Source: Rubrivivax gelatinosus (lineage in GTDB: Bacteria; Pseudomonadota; Gammaproteobacteria; Burkholderiales; Burkholderiaceae_C). Taken from it: DNA of 64,000 nucleotides. Numbering within the stretch: the stretch's first letter is position 1; each line of letters opens with the position of its first letter. The notes beneath the pieces are model-generated. The model ran no database searches. It was given only the letters and a program-made list of their open reading frames with translations, and was not told the DNA's origin. A program made the position numbers and the translations under genes. Shown here one piece after another: positions 35,008 to 44,224 of the stretch. The stretch lies in NCBI RefSeq assembly GCF_004340905.1, contig NZ_SLXD01000007.1:1-64000 (forward strand), written 5' to 3'.

Positions 35008-35256
35008 ATGGCCCAGATTCCTCACCGTGTCGTCGGCGCCTGGCAGGCCGTGCGCGACTTCGACGAGCGACGCCCCAGCCTGCCCGGCGAGCACCTGGCG
35101 ACCTTGGGCGCCGGGCTGGCGCTGCTGCGCCAGGCGCCCCGGACAAGCTCGACGCTGTCGCGCGTGCTGGTGTTCGCGGCAGGCGCGGCGCTGCTCTGGC
35201 GCGCCGCCAGTGGCCGCGACGGCCTCCGGCGCTTCACCCGCGGGAAGAGCCGATGA
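35008..35256 (+). CDS. Small hypothetical membrane protein
   Basis: An 82-residue frame beginning MAQIPHRVVGAWQAVRDFDE with one hydrophobic segment (LSRVLVFAAGAALLWRAAS) and a basic tail. GGAG lies 6 nt before the ATG at 35008; an ATG at 34981 is also in frame. A further 44-codon frame begins at 35253 overlapping its stop but shows no protein-like features. Function unknown. Confidence 0.5.
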   Translation: MAQIPHRVVGAWQAVRDFDERRPSLPGEHLATLGAGLALLRQAPRTSSTLSRVLVFAAGAALLWRAASGRDGLRRFTRGKSR

Positions 35257-35344
35257 ACACCGCTGCGCTCGACGCGCGAAGGGCAGACCGACAGCAAGGC
35301 CGCCGACGGCTCGGACGCCGGCAAGCCGCGCACGCGCGGCCGCT

Positions 35345-35767
35345 TCAGATCTGCCCGGCCGTCAACGGATCGGGCTGGCCGTCGTAGAAACGTTCGAGCA
35401 GCTGGCGGAACACCGGCTCCTCGGGCGCCACCGCGGCAAACAGGGTCAGCGAAGAACGCAGCTTCAGGTCGTCGGGGCTGCCGAAGACCTGCAGCGCCGA
35501 CGGGTGGCCGGGCACTGCCAGCAGCGCCTCGCAGCAGCGCTTCAGGCGCGGCCCCAGCACCGGGTGCTGCCAGTACGCCAGCGCTTCGTCCCGCCCGTGC
35601 AGGCCGTACAGCCGCGCCATCGAGCTGCGCCCCAGGCTCGCCAGCTGCGGAAAGATGAACCACATCCAGTGCGTCGTCTTGCGACCGGCGCCGATCTCGG
35701 CGAGCACGCGGTCGATGACCGGGCCCTGCGCATCGACGAAACGTTGCAGGTCGTGGCGGTCTTCCAT
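35345..35767 (-). CDS. DUF1810 family protein
   Basis: A 140-residue protein with the family signature: an N-terminal helix (DLQRFVDAQGPVIDRVLAEI), TTHWMWFIFPQL, ARLYGL and a C-terminal SSLTLFA region. Members are small soluble proteins of unknown function. It is convergent with the small membrane protein gene and about 100 bp from the ABC exporter stop. Confidence 0.9.
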   Translation of the reverse strand: MEDRHDLQRFVDAQGPVIDRVLAEIGAGRKTTHWMWFIFPQLASLGRSSMARLYGLHGRDEALAYWQHPVLGPRLKRCCEALLAVPGHPSALQVFGSPDDLKLRSSLTLFAAVAPEEPVFRQLLERFYDGQPDPLTAGQI

Positions 35768-35869
35768 CGTCGGCCCCAGGCAAGCGTCGAACCCGGCGCG
35801 GCGAGCCTCGGCCGCCGCGCCCCTCGTGCACGAGGATGCCGCTTGTGCCGTCGCTCGGGTTGACTGCCG

Positions 35870-37654
35870 TCAAGCGGTCGTGGTGGCCGCCGGCTCGCTT
35901 TCGGTTCCGAGCAGCATCGCCGCGAACAGCGGCTGGCGCATGCGCAGTTCCTCGACGCTGCCGACGTCGACGACACCGCCGCCGACCATGAAGACGACGC
36001 GATCGAAGTGCGCCAGCAGCGACATCCGGTGCACTGCCGAGACGATGCAGGCGCCGGGAAACGCCGCCGCCAGGCGCTGGTGCACACGCTGCTCGGTCAG
36101 CGCGTCGAGGGCGCTGGTCGGCTCGTCGAGCAGCAGCAGCGAGCTGTCGCACGCGGCCAGCACGCCGCGCGCGAGCGCCAGCCGCTGGCGCTGCCCGCCG
36201 GAGAGGTTGAAGCCGCGTTCGCTCATCGGCGTCGCCAGCCCGTGCGGCAGGCCCTGCAGCACCGTGTCCAGCGCGCTGGCATGCACCGCCTGCGCCAGCG
36301 CGGCCTCGGTCACGGCGCGCTCGAGCGTGATGTTCTCGTGCATCGTCGCTTCGAAGATCTCGGCTTCCTGCGGGATCAGCGTCGCCAGTTCGCCGAGATG
36401 GCGGCGCCCGGCCTGCACGGTGCCGTCGACCGCCACGCGCCCGCCCTGGGCGTCGTAGAGCCCCGCCAGCACGCGCAGCAAGGTGCTCTTGCCCGAGCCG
36501 CTGGGGCCGACGAGCGCCAGGCGTTCGCCGCGGCGCAGTGTCAGGCTCACGCCGTGCAGGCCGCCGCGTGCGGCGCCGGCGTGCTGGAAGACGAGGCCGT
36601 GCAGCTCGATCGTCTGCCAGCGGGTGTCCGGCGCCGGGCCCGAGGGCCGCGGCGGCGGCGCTTCGCGGATCAGTTCGCCGCTGGCGAAGTGGGTGCGCAT
36701 GCGCGCCAGGTTCTGGTAGTTCGCCGCGATCGACCCCATCACGCCCGACGCCTGCTGGGCGTACTGGTAGACCATGAACAGGCTGCCGATCAGCAGCGTG
36801 CCGCCTGCCGCCGGGGCGGCCGACAGCGCGTAGGCGACGACCAGGCCCCAGCTCAGTCCGAGCCCCAGCAGGTCGACCGCGCACCACTTCCATTCGGTCA
36901 GCACGATGGCGCGCCGCAGCGGCACGAACACCGCCGCCAGGCGCGTGGCGAGAAGGCCGCGTGTCGCGGCCTGCAGGCGCAGGCTGGCGACCGCCGAGAT
37001 GTTGCCGACGAAGTCCAGCAGCCGCGCGGCGTAGCGGCGTTCGGCGAGGTTCTCGTCCGCGGCCAGGCGCATCAGCGCGCGGTCGAAGCGCAGGATCACC
37101 GTGCCGATGGCGACGAAGCCGACCAGCGCCAACGCACCCGTCTGGCGCGACAGCAGCGCCAACGCGACCAGCGGGCCGGCGACGTTGATCGTGTTCTGCA
37201 GGTAGATGAACTGGCTCTGCGTGAAGTCGTAGAGCGCGGTGCCGGTCATCGCGACGCGGTGCTGCAGCTCGCCCGAGTGGTGGCGTTCGTGCCAGGCCAG
37301 CGGCGCGTGCACCAGCTGCGTGTACATCGCATCGGCGACACCGGCGCGCACGCGCACCGCGACCGAACGCTCCAGCACCCGCGCCGGCCCGTGCAGTGCC
37401 CACAGCGCCAGGCTGGTGCCGACGATGGCCAGGATCCACAGCCCGGCGTCGGCAAGCCCGGAGGCGCCGCGCGTCTGCAGCGTGTCGATGGCCTGGGCGG
37501 CCAGCCAGGGCAGGGCGAGCTTGAGCAGCTGCGCGCCGGTCTGCATCGCCAGCGCCGCGCCCAGCCGCGCACGCATGCCCTGGGCGTGGTGCCAGAGGTG
37601 GCGGTACATCTGCGCCAGCGGGGCCGGGCGGACCGGTGTCGGGGTGTCGCTCAT
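35870..37654 (-). CDS. ABC exporter with fused membrane and ATPase domains
   Basis: A 594-residue half-transporter: six-helix membrane domain to about residue 310, then an ATPase domain with Walker A GPSGSGKSTL, Q-loop IPQEAEIFEATM, signature LSGGQRQRLALARG, Walker B SLLLLDEP and switch histidine VHR. It resembles MsbA/LipA-type and drug or peptide exporters that act as dimers. The substrate cannot be deduced; no partner gene is adjacent. Confidence 0.93.
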   Translation of the reverse strand: MSDTPTPVRPAPLAQMYRHLWHHAQGMRARLGAALAMQTGAQLLKLALPWLAAQAIDTLQTRGASGLADAGLWILAIVGTSLALWALHGPARVLERSVAVRVRAGVADAMYTQLVHAPLAWHERHHSGELQHRVAMTGTALYDFTQSQFIYLQNTINVAGPLVALALLSRQTGALALVGFVAIGTVILRFDRALMRLAADENLAERRYAARLLDFVGNISAVASLRLQAATRGLLATRLAAVFVPLRRAIVLTEWKWCAVDLLGLGLSWGLVVAYALSAAPAAGGTLLIGSLFMVYQYAQQASGVMGSIAANYQNLARMRTHFASGELIREAPPPRPSGPAPDTRWQTIELHGLVFQHAGAARGGLHGVSLTLRRGERLALVGPSGSGKSTLLRVLAGLYDAQGGRVAVDGTVQAGRRHLGELATLIPQEAEIFEATMHENITLERAVTEAALAQAVHASALDTVLQGLPHGLATPMSERGFNLSGGQRQRLALARGVLAACDSSLLLLDEPTSALDALTEQRVHQRLAAAFPGACIVSAVHRMSLLAHFDRVVFMVGGGVVDVGSVEELRMRQPLFAAMLLGTESEPAATTTA

Positions 37655-37866
37655 CGGCAGGCAGGGGCGGGTGTGACCTCGACGCCGACTGTAGGAGGCC
37701 GCCGGAAGCGGCGTCAGTCAGGGCGGCGAGGCACACCTTGTCGGAATCCGGCCGACAGGAATCCAGCGACGTGATTCGCGGGACAACGCCAGTGGCCGGG
37801 GTGCGGGCCTGCCGCGAAGATCGGCACGCCGGCTGCGTCGCCGGCCTGCACCTGCCCCCACACCCG

Positions 37867-38397
37867 ATGCGACACCTGCTGCTCCTGTTGCTTGCCGCCT
37901 GCCTGCTGCCGTTACCGGCCGACGCGGGGGCGGCCGATGCGCCGCCACTGGCCGTGCTCGACCTGGAACTCGTCGACGAGCACCACAACCCGGCGACGCT
38001 GGCCGACCAGCAGCGCCGCCTGGCCGAAGCCGGTGAGCAGCTGCGGCGCGAACTCGTCGCCGTTGGCGCCTACCGCGTCGTCGACGCCGCGCCGGCCGCG
38101 CCGCTGATCGCACGCCTGCGTGCGCAGCACGAGTACCTCTACCGCTGTGACGACTGTGCCGACCAGGTCGGCCGCGCGCTCGGCACGCGCCTCGTGATGA
38201 CGGCATGGGTGCAGAAGGTCAGCGAGCTGATCCTCAACGTCAACCTGCAGGTGCGCGACGTCGAGACCGGCCGCCTCGTGCTGACGAAGTCGGCCGACAT
38301 GCGCGGCAACCGCGACGAGTCCTGGCGCCGCGCCGTGCACTTCCTGGTGCGCGACCTCGCCGAGCGCCGTGCACTCGACCCGGGCTACGGGCGCTGA
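37867..38397 (+). CDS. DUF2380-type secreted protein
   Basis: A 176-residue protein with a signal peptide (MRHLLLLLLAACLLPLPADA). The mature part (LAVLDLELVDEHHNPATLAD, YRCDDCADQVGRALGTRLVMTAWVQKVSELILNVNLQVRDVETG) matches the DUF2380/DUF3280 pattern of alternating alpha/beta units seen in proteins that detect or assemble envelope components. The CDDC cysteine pair could form a disulfide. It overlaps the convergent lipoprotein gene by 13 bp at the 3' ends. Confidence 0.8.
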   Translation: MRHLLLLLLAACLLPLPADAGAADAPPLAVLDLELVDEHHNPATLADQQRRLAEAGEQLRRELVAVGAYRVVDAAPAAPLIARLRAQHEYLYRCDDCADQVGRALGTRLVMTAWVQKVSELILNVNLQVRDVETGRLVLTKSADMRGNRDESWRRAVHFLVRDLAERRALDPGYGR

Positions 38398-38912
38398 GCG
38401 GTGTTGGTGGCCGTCGCCTCGACCGCCGGGCAGGCCTGGGCGCTGCGCCAGCCCTTCAGGAAGGCCCGCCGCGCGCCGCCGGAGATGACGGCCGCCGTCA
38501 CCTCGCGCGAATGGCGCTCGGCACCGGAGAGCTTGCGCACCCAGCCGCGGAACGGGAGGATGCCTTCGGCGGTACGCCGCACCGCGCCGATGGCGGCGTC
38601 GCCAGCCGCGTCGCCGCCGCGTTCCAGCAGGCCGCGCTCGCCGTCGCTCGGGGGGGCGTCGAGGTCGGGGCCGAGCGCGTCGTCAAGCGCGGCGATCTCC
38701 GCTGCGGTGCTCGTGCAACTGGTGTCGGGCGCCAGCCGGTAGGGCGCTTTGCGGGCGCCGAGCAGGGCTTGCGGGATGGCTTCGCGCACGACGTTGAGGT
38801 CTTTCAGCGGGGCCGTTGCCGCATCGCCGGCGCGGCCGACTTCCTTGGATGCGCAGGCGCCGAGCAGGCAGGCCGCGAGGGCGGGCAGGAGCATTCGAAC
38901 AGGCAGGGACAT
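38385..38912 (-). CDS. Hypothetical lipoprotein
   Basis: A 175-residue protein with a lipoprotein signal (LLPALAACLLGACASKE; lipobox LLGAC, lipidated Cys about residue 20). The mature part is mostly helical with two further cysteines; I recognise no family. It overlaps the 3' end of the DUF2380 gene. Confidence 0.75.
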   Translation of the reverse strand: MSLPVRMLLPALAACLLGACASKEVGRAGDAATAPLKDLNVVREAIPQALLGARKAPYRLAPDTSCTSTAAEIAALDDALGPDLDAPPSDGERGLLERGGDAAGDAAIGAVRRTAEGILPFRGWVRKLSGAERHSREVTAAVISGGARRAFLKGWRSAQACPAVEATATNTAQRP

Positions 38913-38953
38913 CTCCCGAGTATCTCCGCCACGCTGACCGAGAGGAGCAATGG

Positions 38954-39787
38954 ATGAGCGCGACGATCCGCGTGGGCATCGGCGGCTGGGTCTACGAACC
39001 CTGGCGCGAGACCTTCTACCCGCCGGGCCTGCCTGCGGCGCAGGCGCTGCGCTACGCCAGCACGCGCCTCGACGCGATCGAGGTCAACGGCACCTTCTAC
39101 AGCACGCAGCGGCCCTCGACCTTCGCCGCCTGGCGCGACCAGACGCCCGAGGGCTTCGTCTTCGCGCTGAAGGCGCCGCGTTTTGCCACCCACCGGCGGG
39201 TGCTGGCCGACGCCGGCGAGTCGATCGGGGCGTTCGTTGCCAGCGGCATCGGCGAACTCGGCGACAAGCTCGGCCCCATCCTCTGGCAGTTCGCGCCGAG
39301 CAAACGTTTCGACGCCGCCGAGATCGAGGCCTTCGTGCGCCTGCTGCCGCGCGAGGCGCACGGCCGGCCGCTGCGCCATGCGCTGGAGCCGCGCCACGAC
39401 TGCTTTCGCTGCCCCGAGTACGTCGAGCTGGCGCGCCGGCTGGGTGTCGCGACCGTCTTCACCGACTCCGACGAGCACCCTTCGTTCGCCGACCCGAGCG
39501 GCGACTTCGTCTACGCCCGGCTGATGCGCACGCAGTCGGCCGAGCCGCAAGGCCTGCCGCCGCGCCTGTTCCCGGCGCTGGCCGCCTGCGCGCGCCACTG
39601 GCGCGACGGCGGCGAGCCCGCGGGCCTGCCGCGCGTGCTGCCGCCGTTGCCCGCCGGGCCGCCGCGCGACGTCTTCCTGTTCTTCATCGCCGGCGCCAAG
39701 GAACGTGCGCCGGCCGCGGCGATGGCCTTGCGCCGCTGCCTGGCCGCGGCTCAGGGCGAACCGCCCGCGTCGCCGCAAGTGGCTTAG
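38954..39787 (+). CDS. DUF72 family protein
   Basis: A 277-residue TIM-barrel-like protein with the family signature VGIGGWVYEPWRETFYPPGL, DAIEVNGTFYSTQRP and FALKAPRFATH at the N terminus and YARLMRT later. Function unknown; a nuclease or isomerase-like role has been suggested for the fold. The ATG at 38954 follows GAGGAG (38942-38947); an out-of-frame ATG at 38950 is ignored. Confidence 0.93.
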   Translation: MSATIRVGIGGWVYEPWRETFYPPGLPAAQALRYASTRLDAIEVNGTFYSTQRPSTFAAWRDQTPEGFVFALKAPRFATHRRVLADAGESIGAFVASGIGELGDKLGPILWQFAPSKRFDAAEIEAFVRLLPREAHGRPLRHALEPRHDCFRCPEYVELARRLGVATVFTDSDEHPSFADPSGDFVYARLMRTQSAEPQGLPPRLFPALAACARHWRDGGEPAGLPRVLPPLPAGPPRDVFLFFIAGAKERAPAAAMALRRCLAAAQGEPPASPQVA

Positions 39788-39804
39788 CCGGCCCCGGGGC
39801 CGGC
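39787..39804. terminator. Palindrome between convergent DUF72 and VOC genes
   Basis: GCCGGCCCCGGGGCCGGC is a perfect 18-bp palindrome overlapping the last base of the DUF72 stop. It could end transcription from both sides, but there is no T-tract on either strand. Confidence 0.35.
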
Positions 39805-39811
39805 CCGCTCG

Positions 39812-40180
39812 TCAGGCCGGCCGGTGGATCACCGCCTCGACGTTGTGGCCGTCGGGGCCGATGACGAAGGCGGCGTAGTAGTTCGGGTGGTAGTGCGGGC
39901 GCAGCCCGGGGCCGCCGTGGTCCTGCGCGCCGGCGGCCAGCGCCGCGGCGTGGAAGGCGTCGACCTGGGCGCGGCTTTCGGCGACGAAGGCCAGGTGCAA
40001 GGGCGCCGGCGCCGTGCGGCTTTCGTACAGCCACAGCGAGGGCTTGCCGTCGCGGCCGAGGCCGACGCTGCCGTCGGGGCCCTTCATCACCAGCTCGACG
40101 CGCAGCGGCGCCAGTGCCGCCAGGAAGAAGGTGGTGCTGGCTTCGAGGTCGCGAACGCCGAAGCCGAGGTGGTCGAACAT
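39812..40180 (-). CDS. VOC-family (glyoxalase-like) protein
   Basis: A 122-residue single-domain VOC protein beginning MFDHLGFGVRDLEASTTFF and ending with GPDGHNVEAVIH. Candidate metal ligands are His4, His62 (in LHLAF) and the Glu of NVEAV. It resembles the N-terminal half of the VOC-GNAT fusion at 57667 (both end with a YYAAFV-DP/GPEGH-EAV pattern). Substrate unknown. Confidence 0.88.
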   Translation of the reverse strand: MFDHLGFGVRDLEASTTFFLAALAPLRVELVMKGPDGSVGLGRDGKPSLWLYESRTAPAPLHLAFVAESRAQVDAFHAAALAAGAQDHGGPGLRPHYHPNYYAAFVIGPDGHNVEAVIHRPA

Positions 40181-40257
40181 GGGATCTCCCGCTCGCGGCG
40201 AGGGCCGCGTGGTCAGGCGATGCTAGGGCTGCGGCGCCTGGTGCAGGCGCATCGCCG

Positions 40258-41151
40258 TCAAGGGCGCAGCGCCCGGCGGCGCGCGGCGGCCTCGGCGGCG
40301 GCCGCGGCATCGCCGCGTGCGCTGTGGATCGCCTCGAGTTCCTCCAGCACGCCGGCATCGGGCCGGCCGGCGGCCGCCGCGGCCCGGTCCAGCGCGGTCA
40401 GGATCGCCAGCGCCTCGTCGAGCTGGCCGGCTTCGCGCAGCGCCCAGGCGAGCGAGAACCGTGCGGCCTGGACGCGTTCCGGCTGGCCCCGCTCGATCCG
40501 CAGGGCCAGGGCGGCCCGGAACTGGGCGACGGCCTCGTCGTGGCGGCCCAGGTCGTGCAGCGCATAACCCAGGTTGTTGCGCAGCGAGGCCTCCCAGCGA
40601 CGCGCGGCGGGCTGCGGCGAGGCCAGGGCCAGGTCCAGCGCCTGCTGCGTCCAGCGCATCGCGTCGGCCGGCTCGCGGTCGACAAAAGCCATCATGTGCA
40701 GCGCGTCCACAGCCAGGTCGTCCAGGCCGCTGCGGCGCGCGATTTCGGCGGCGGCCAGGTAGTCGGCACGCGCCGCCGCCAGCGCCTGCGGCGTGCGTGC
40801 CGCGTCGTCGTGCACCGGCGAGATCCGCGCCCGGCCGCGCTCCAGATGAAAGCGCACGCTCGCTTGCGGACCGGCCGTGGCCAGCGCCGGCTCGACGGCC
40901 GCCAGTTCGGCGAGCGCACCGTCGAAGTCGCCGCGCAGGCCCTGGGTGCGCGCGATCTGGGTGCGCAGGACGAGCGCGTCGTCGCCGCGTGCGTCGGCCA
41001 GCGCGGCGCGCAAACGCTGCTCGCTCAGCGCCGGCTGGCCGAAGTCCCAGAGCGCGTCCAGGTCCAGCGCGGCGGCCGGCAGCGCCGACGCGGCGAACAT
41101 CGCGGCCACGAGGACGCGCAGCGGGCGGGGCAGGGTGGGAAGACGTTGCAT
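40258..41151 (-). CDS. Secreted tetratricopeptide-repeat protein
   Basis: A 297-residue protein with an N-terminal signal (LRVLVAAMFAASALPAAALD) and helical repeats of TPR type, clearest at SLRNNLGYALHDLGRHDEAVAQFRAAL and FSLAWALREAGQLDEALAIL. Probably a periplasmic scaffold; no partner is obvious. Confidence 0.82.
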   Translation of the reverse strand: MQRLPTLPRPLRVLVAAMFAASALPAAALDLDALWDFGQPALSEQRLRAALADARGDDALVLRTQIARTQGLRGDFDGALAELAAVEPALATAGPQASVRFHLERGRARISPVHDDAARTPQALAAARADYLAAAEIARRSGLDDLAVDALHMMAFVDREPADAMRWTQQALDLALASPQPAARRWEASLRNNLGYALHDLGRHDEAVAQFRAALALRIERGQPERVQAARFSLAWALREAGQLDEALAILTALDRAAAAAGRPDAGVLEELEAIHSARGDAAAAAEAAARRRALRP

Positions 41152-41251
41152 CGAAACCTCGGCGTGAACCTGGCCCGATTCTGTGCGGTGGTGCCGGCGC
41201 GGCGACCCCGCGTTCAGCAGGTGTCGCGTCGTCGCCCCGGCGGCGTGGTGC

Positions 41252-41470
41252 TCAGCCGGCGGGCGTCTCGTCGGCCGGCGTGGTGTCGGGGGCGTTCTCG
41301 CCCGATGGTGGCACCCAGTCGTGCCAGTCGGGGCCGAAGAACTCGACCGGGTGCTGGGTGCGCTCGGAGCCGTTGCCGCAGATCAGCTGGTCGGCGGCGC
41401 AGTAGCGGTCGCAGCCCCAGCAGGTGCGCTCAGGGTGCGGCGGGTTGATCGGGAAACGTTTGGTGGCCAT
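41252..41470 (-). CDS. DUF3079 family small cysteine-rich protein
   Basis: A 72-residue protein starting MATKRFPINPPHPERTCWGC, with four cysteines in a CWGCDRYC...C pattern followed by GNGSERTQHPVE and FGPDWHDW. This matches DUF3079, a small proteobacterial family probably binding metal through the cysteines. The ATG at 41470 fits the family start better than 41521. Confidence 0.88.
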   Translation of the reverse strand: MATKRFPINPPHPERTCWGCDRYCAADQLICGNGSERTQHPVEFFGPDWHDWVPPSGENAPDTTPADETPAG

Positions 41471-41545
41471 GCGCGGAGGCGCCGGCCGGGAGCACGGCGC
41501 CGGGCCAGTGTCGCCGCGCATTTCGCAGCGTGGTTTTGAGTTCCG

Positions 41546-42232
41546 TCAAGCCGACGGGAGCCCGCCAGGACGCCGCTGCTCGGGGCAGTGCGCGGCGAGG
41601 ATGGTGTCCACCGCGATCGCCACCTTGCGCGCGACCTCGGCCGGGCTGGGCCGGTCGGTCGGGTTCAGCAGCGAGTTGATGACCGGCAGGCCCAGACACA
41701 GCGAGCAGAAGCTGTCGGCGGCGATTTCGGCCCGCGTGGCGTCGAAACCCGGTTGCGACTCGAGGTAGCTCTTCAACAGGAAGGTCGCGCGCAGCGGCCC
41801 GGAACGCAGCAGCTTCAGCGCGAGTTCGGGGAACTCGGCGGCTTCCTCGACCAGTATCCTGAACAGGGAGCCCATGCGCGGGTCGTACATCGTCGCGAAC
41901 AAGGTGTGCCCGAAGGCCGTCATCACCTCGATCAGGCCGGCGCCGCCCGCCAGCTGGCTGCTGAACACCTGCTCCACCTGCTCGATCTGGTGCTCGATGA
42001 CCGCGCCGAACAGTTCGCCCTTGGTCGCGTAACGCGCGTACAGCGTGCCCTTGGAGCCGCCGAGCCGGGCGATGATGTCGGCGATCTTCGTGTTGCGGTA
42101 GCCGTGCTCCAGGAAGACCTCGGCCGCGATCTCCAGCAACTCCGCCGACTTGTGTTCCGCCTCGGCGACGGTCGGCCGCCCCGGACGACGGGTTCGTCGT
42201 GGGCTGACGTTCTTCGGCGGGGAGGGTTCCAT
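41546..42232 (-). CDS. TetR-family regulator downstream of the porin gene
   Basis: A 228-residue protein from the ATG at 42232 (MEPSPPKN). Its HTH is LLEIAAEVFLEHGYRNTKIADIIARLGGSKGTLYARYATKGELFGAVI. The C-terminal half resembles TetR_C domains of AefR-like regulators (FCSLCLGLPVINSLLN). It lies 283 bp after the porin stop on the same strand and is the likely regulator of the porin/PhlG/EthD genes; the palindromes at 44225 and 46205 are its candidate operators. Confidence 0.88.
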   Translation of the reverse strand: MEPSPPKNVSPRRTRRPGRPTVAEAEHKSAELLEIAAEVFLEHGYRNTKIADIIARLGGSKGTLYARYATKGELFGAVIEHQIEQVEQVFSSQLAGGAGLIEVMTAFGHTLFATMYDPRMGSLFRILVEEAAEFPELALKLLRSGPLRATFLLKSYLESQPGFDATRAEIAADSFCSLCLGLPVINSLLNPTDRPSPAEVARKVAIAVDTILAAHCPEQRRPGGLPSA

Positions 42233-42423
42233 CTCGGTCTCGGCAAGTCCATGCGCGCTGCGACGCCGGCGTGCGACCTGGCGTCGCGCATGAACAACCT
42301 GACGGCGGAACCCGGCACCGCGACGGCGCATGGGCGTCCGGGCCGGAGGCGGAGCCTGTTGCGGACGATTTCGTCCAGGCTCCGGTCCGGCGGAATTGTA
42401 TCGGCTGCCTCGTGGCGGCCATC

Positions 42424-42476
42424 CCGGGGCGCGCCCCGGAGCGCACCCCGGACCGCACCCCGGACCGCACCCGGGG
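42424..42476. repeat. Palindrome plus 12-bp tandem repeat between porin and TetR genes
   Basis: CCGGGGCGCGCCCCGG (42424-42439) is a perfect 16-bp palindrome. It runs into about three copies of a 12-bp unit CCGCACCCCGGA (42441-42476). It lies in the 283-bp gap between the porin stop and the TetR start. It may end porin transcription; the tandem array could vary in copy number. A smaller inverted pair GGACGA-TT-TCGTCC is at 42363-42376. Confidence 0.6.
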
Positions 42477-42515
42477 CGATAGGCCCGGAGGTGGCGGCCA
42501 GGGCCGACGGCAGCG

Positions 42516-43853
42516 TCAGAAGTAGATCCGCGCGTCGACCGACAGCGTGGTCTGCTGCTGCTTGGTGTGGTCGCCGAAGGCCTTGAGGGCGCCGCGATCG
42601 GTCTGCCAGTCGTAACGCAGTTCCGGCCGCAGCACGACGTTCGGTGTCAGCGTGTACGAGATGCCGGTGGTGACGCCGTGGAAGCGGCCGCGGGCCATCG
42701 TGTTGGGGAAGGTCGCCACGCCGTCGAGATCGTTGAAGACCTCGGCACGGAATCCCGCGGTCATCTGCGGCGAAAGCCGGTACCGCAGGCCGGCGTTGAT
42801 GCCGTAATAGGCGCCGCCCTTGTAGTTCGCGCCGTCGAAGATGTCGACGGTGTCGGCCTTGCCGTCGGCGTCCTGGCGGCCGCGCAGGTACTCGACGTGC
42901 ATGCCCAGCGCCTCGCTGGCGTTGTAGAGCAGTGTCAGCGAGTGGTGCTGGCGGTTCTGGTCTCGCGGCGAGCTGATGCGGTGGAACGGCATCTGCGTCG
43001 GATAACCGGGCTCGGTCTGTTCGTCGCCGGTCATGAACGCGTAGTCGACGCGCCAGCGCATGTCCGTGCTGCGCCAGCGCAGCGCGCCGATGACGCTCTT
43101 GTCGTTGTTGTTGTCCTGCCAGTTGGCCCGGCCGTTGACGACGCCGAGTTCGGCTGCGAGCAGGCCGTGATCGCCGCGCATCACGTTCGCCGAGGCCAGG
43201 ACGCCGACGACTTCGATCGGTTGCGAGGCGAAAGCGTAGGTTCGCGAATAGAACTGGCTCGGGTCGTAGCCGCCGGTGGTCGGCAGCAGGTGGCCGATGC
43301 CGCTCATGAAGCGGCCGATCGTCAGAACGGCTCCGTCGCCGTAGGGCGCATAGATCTGCGCGTACAGGTTGGCGAACCCGAGGTAGTTCTGGCGCGTCTT
43401 GCCATTCGGGTCGTCGCTCGGCGCACGATTGACGCCCCAATCGGCGTCGAAACCATTGACCAGGGTGTGGATGCCGTCACGGCCATAGACCATGTCCATG
43501 CGCATGCCCCAGTCCCATTCGGTCGAGGTCGGGCCGGGGAGCGGGCCCATTCGCGACAGGAGATTGGCTTTCAGGCGTCGTTCCAGCGTCCATTGGACAC
43601 GGTTGAATTGCAATCCTTCGTCTGCCGGGCCGACCATCGGGCCGGTGCTGTTGGCGCCCGTGGCGGTATCGTGATGGCTGTTGCTGTTGGTCGAGAAGCC
43701 CAGCCAGACATAACCTGAAGAGGAAATTCCGGTGTGCGGTTCTGGGTTCTCGAACATGCGATATGGCTTGTTCCCGTCACCCTCCGCCTGGGCCGCGGCC
43801 GCGGCCACGGTCAATGTCACGCCGAAGACGGCGCGTCGAATGCTGGCGTTCAT
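42516..43853 (-). CDS. Outer-membrane porin, OmpL-like beta-barrel (BBP2 type)
   Basis: About 445 residues with a signal peptide (VFGVTLTVAAAAAQA) and a long run of amphipathic strands ending in the typical C-terminal LSVDARIYF. The pattern NRVQWTLERRLKAN, YLGFANLYAQIYAPYGDGAVLTIGRF and GHLLPTTGGYDPSQFYSRTY resembles the putative beta-barrel porin-2 family. The ATG at 43853 has better spacing from the upstream GAGG than the in-frame ATG at 43859. It has its own upstream region with a perfect palindrome and is separated from the PhlG-like gene by a terminator. Probable uptake channel for the substrate of the neighbouring hydrolase. Confidence 0.85.
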   Translation of the reverse strand: MNASIRRAVFGVTLTVAAAAAQAEGDGNKPYRMFENPEPHTGISSSGYVWLGFSTNSNSHHDTATGANSTGPMVGPADEGLQFNRVQWTLERRLKANLLSRMGPLPGPTSTEWDWGMRMDMVYGRDGIHTLVNGFDADWGVNRAPSDDPNGKTRQNYLGFANLYAQIYAPYGDGAVLTIGRFMSGIGHLLPTTGGYDPSQFYSRTYAFASQPIEVVGVLASANVMRGDHGLLAAELGVVNGRANWQDNNNDKSVIGALRWRSTDMRWRVDYAFMTGDEQTEPGYPTQMPFHRISSPRDQNRQHHSLTLLYNASEALGMHVEYLRGRQDADGKADTVDIFDGANYKGGAYYGINAGLRYRLSPQMTAGFRAEVFNDLDGVATFPNTMARGRFHGVTTGISYTLTPNVVLRPELRYDWQTDRGALKAFGDHTKQQQTTLSVDARIYF

Positions 43854-44224
43854 GATCATCTACCTCTTGCTTCATGCTTCTTGATGCCGTCGTCGCCTTT
43901 CGATGCCCGTATCCGGGGCCGCGGGTTGGCGATCTTTCGGCTGTTGTGCTGTTTTCCTGCGGCGTCGCCGGTTGTTTTCCGGTCGTGCAGGTCGACGGCT
44001 CTTCCCCGCGGTTCCAGCTGGTGCCGACGCTGCCGCCGGATACCCGCTGGTCGATTTCAAGAATATTTTTCTGACCAGGCGCCCGCGCCTTTGTGGAAAT
44101 TGGTGCGGGTCGCGAATGCAATTCTTCGAATCTCCACAGCTGACCGCCGGGGACCGCCGGCGACAACGTGTCGATGTATCGTTCTGGCGGGTACGATAAG
44201 ATGCTGAAAGCTCTGTATCGCGCG

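Noticed and set aside
35253..35387. 44-codon frame overlapping the stop of the small membrane protein
   Set aside because: Start overlap is suggestive, but the product is arginine-rich without any feature and runs into the end of the convergent DUF1810 gene.
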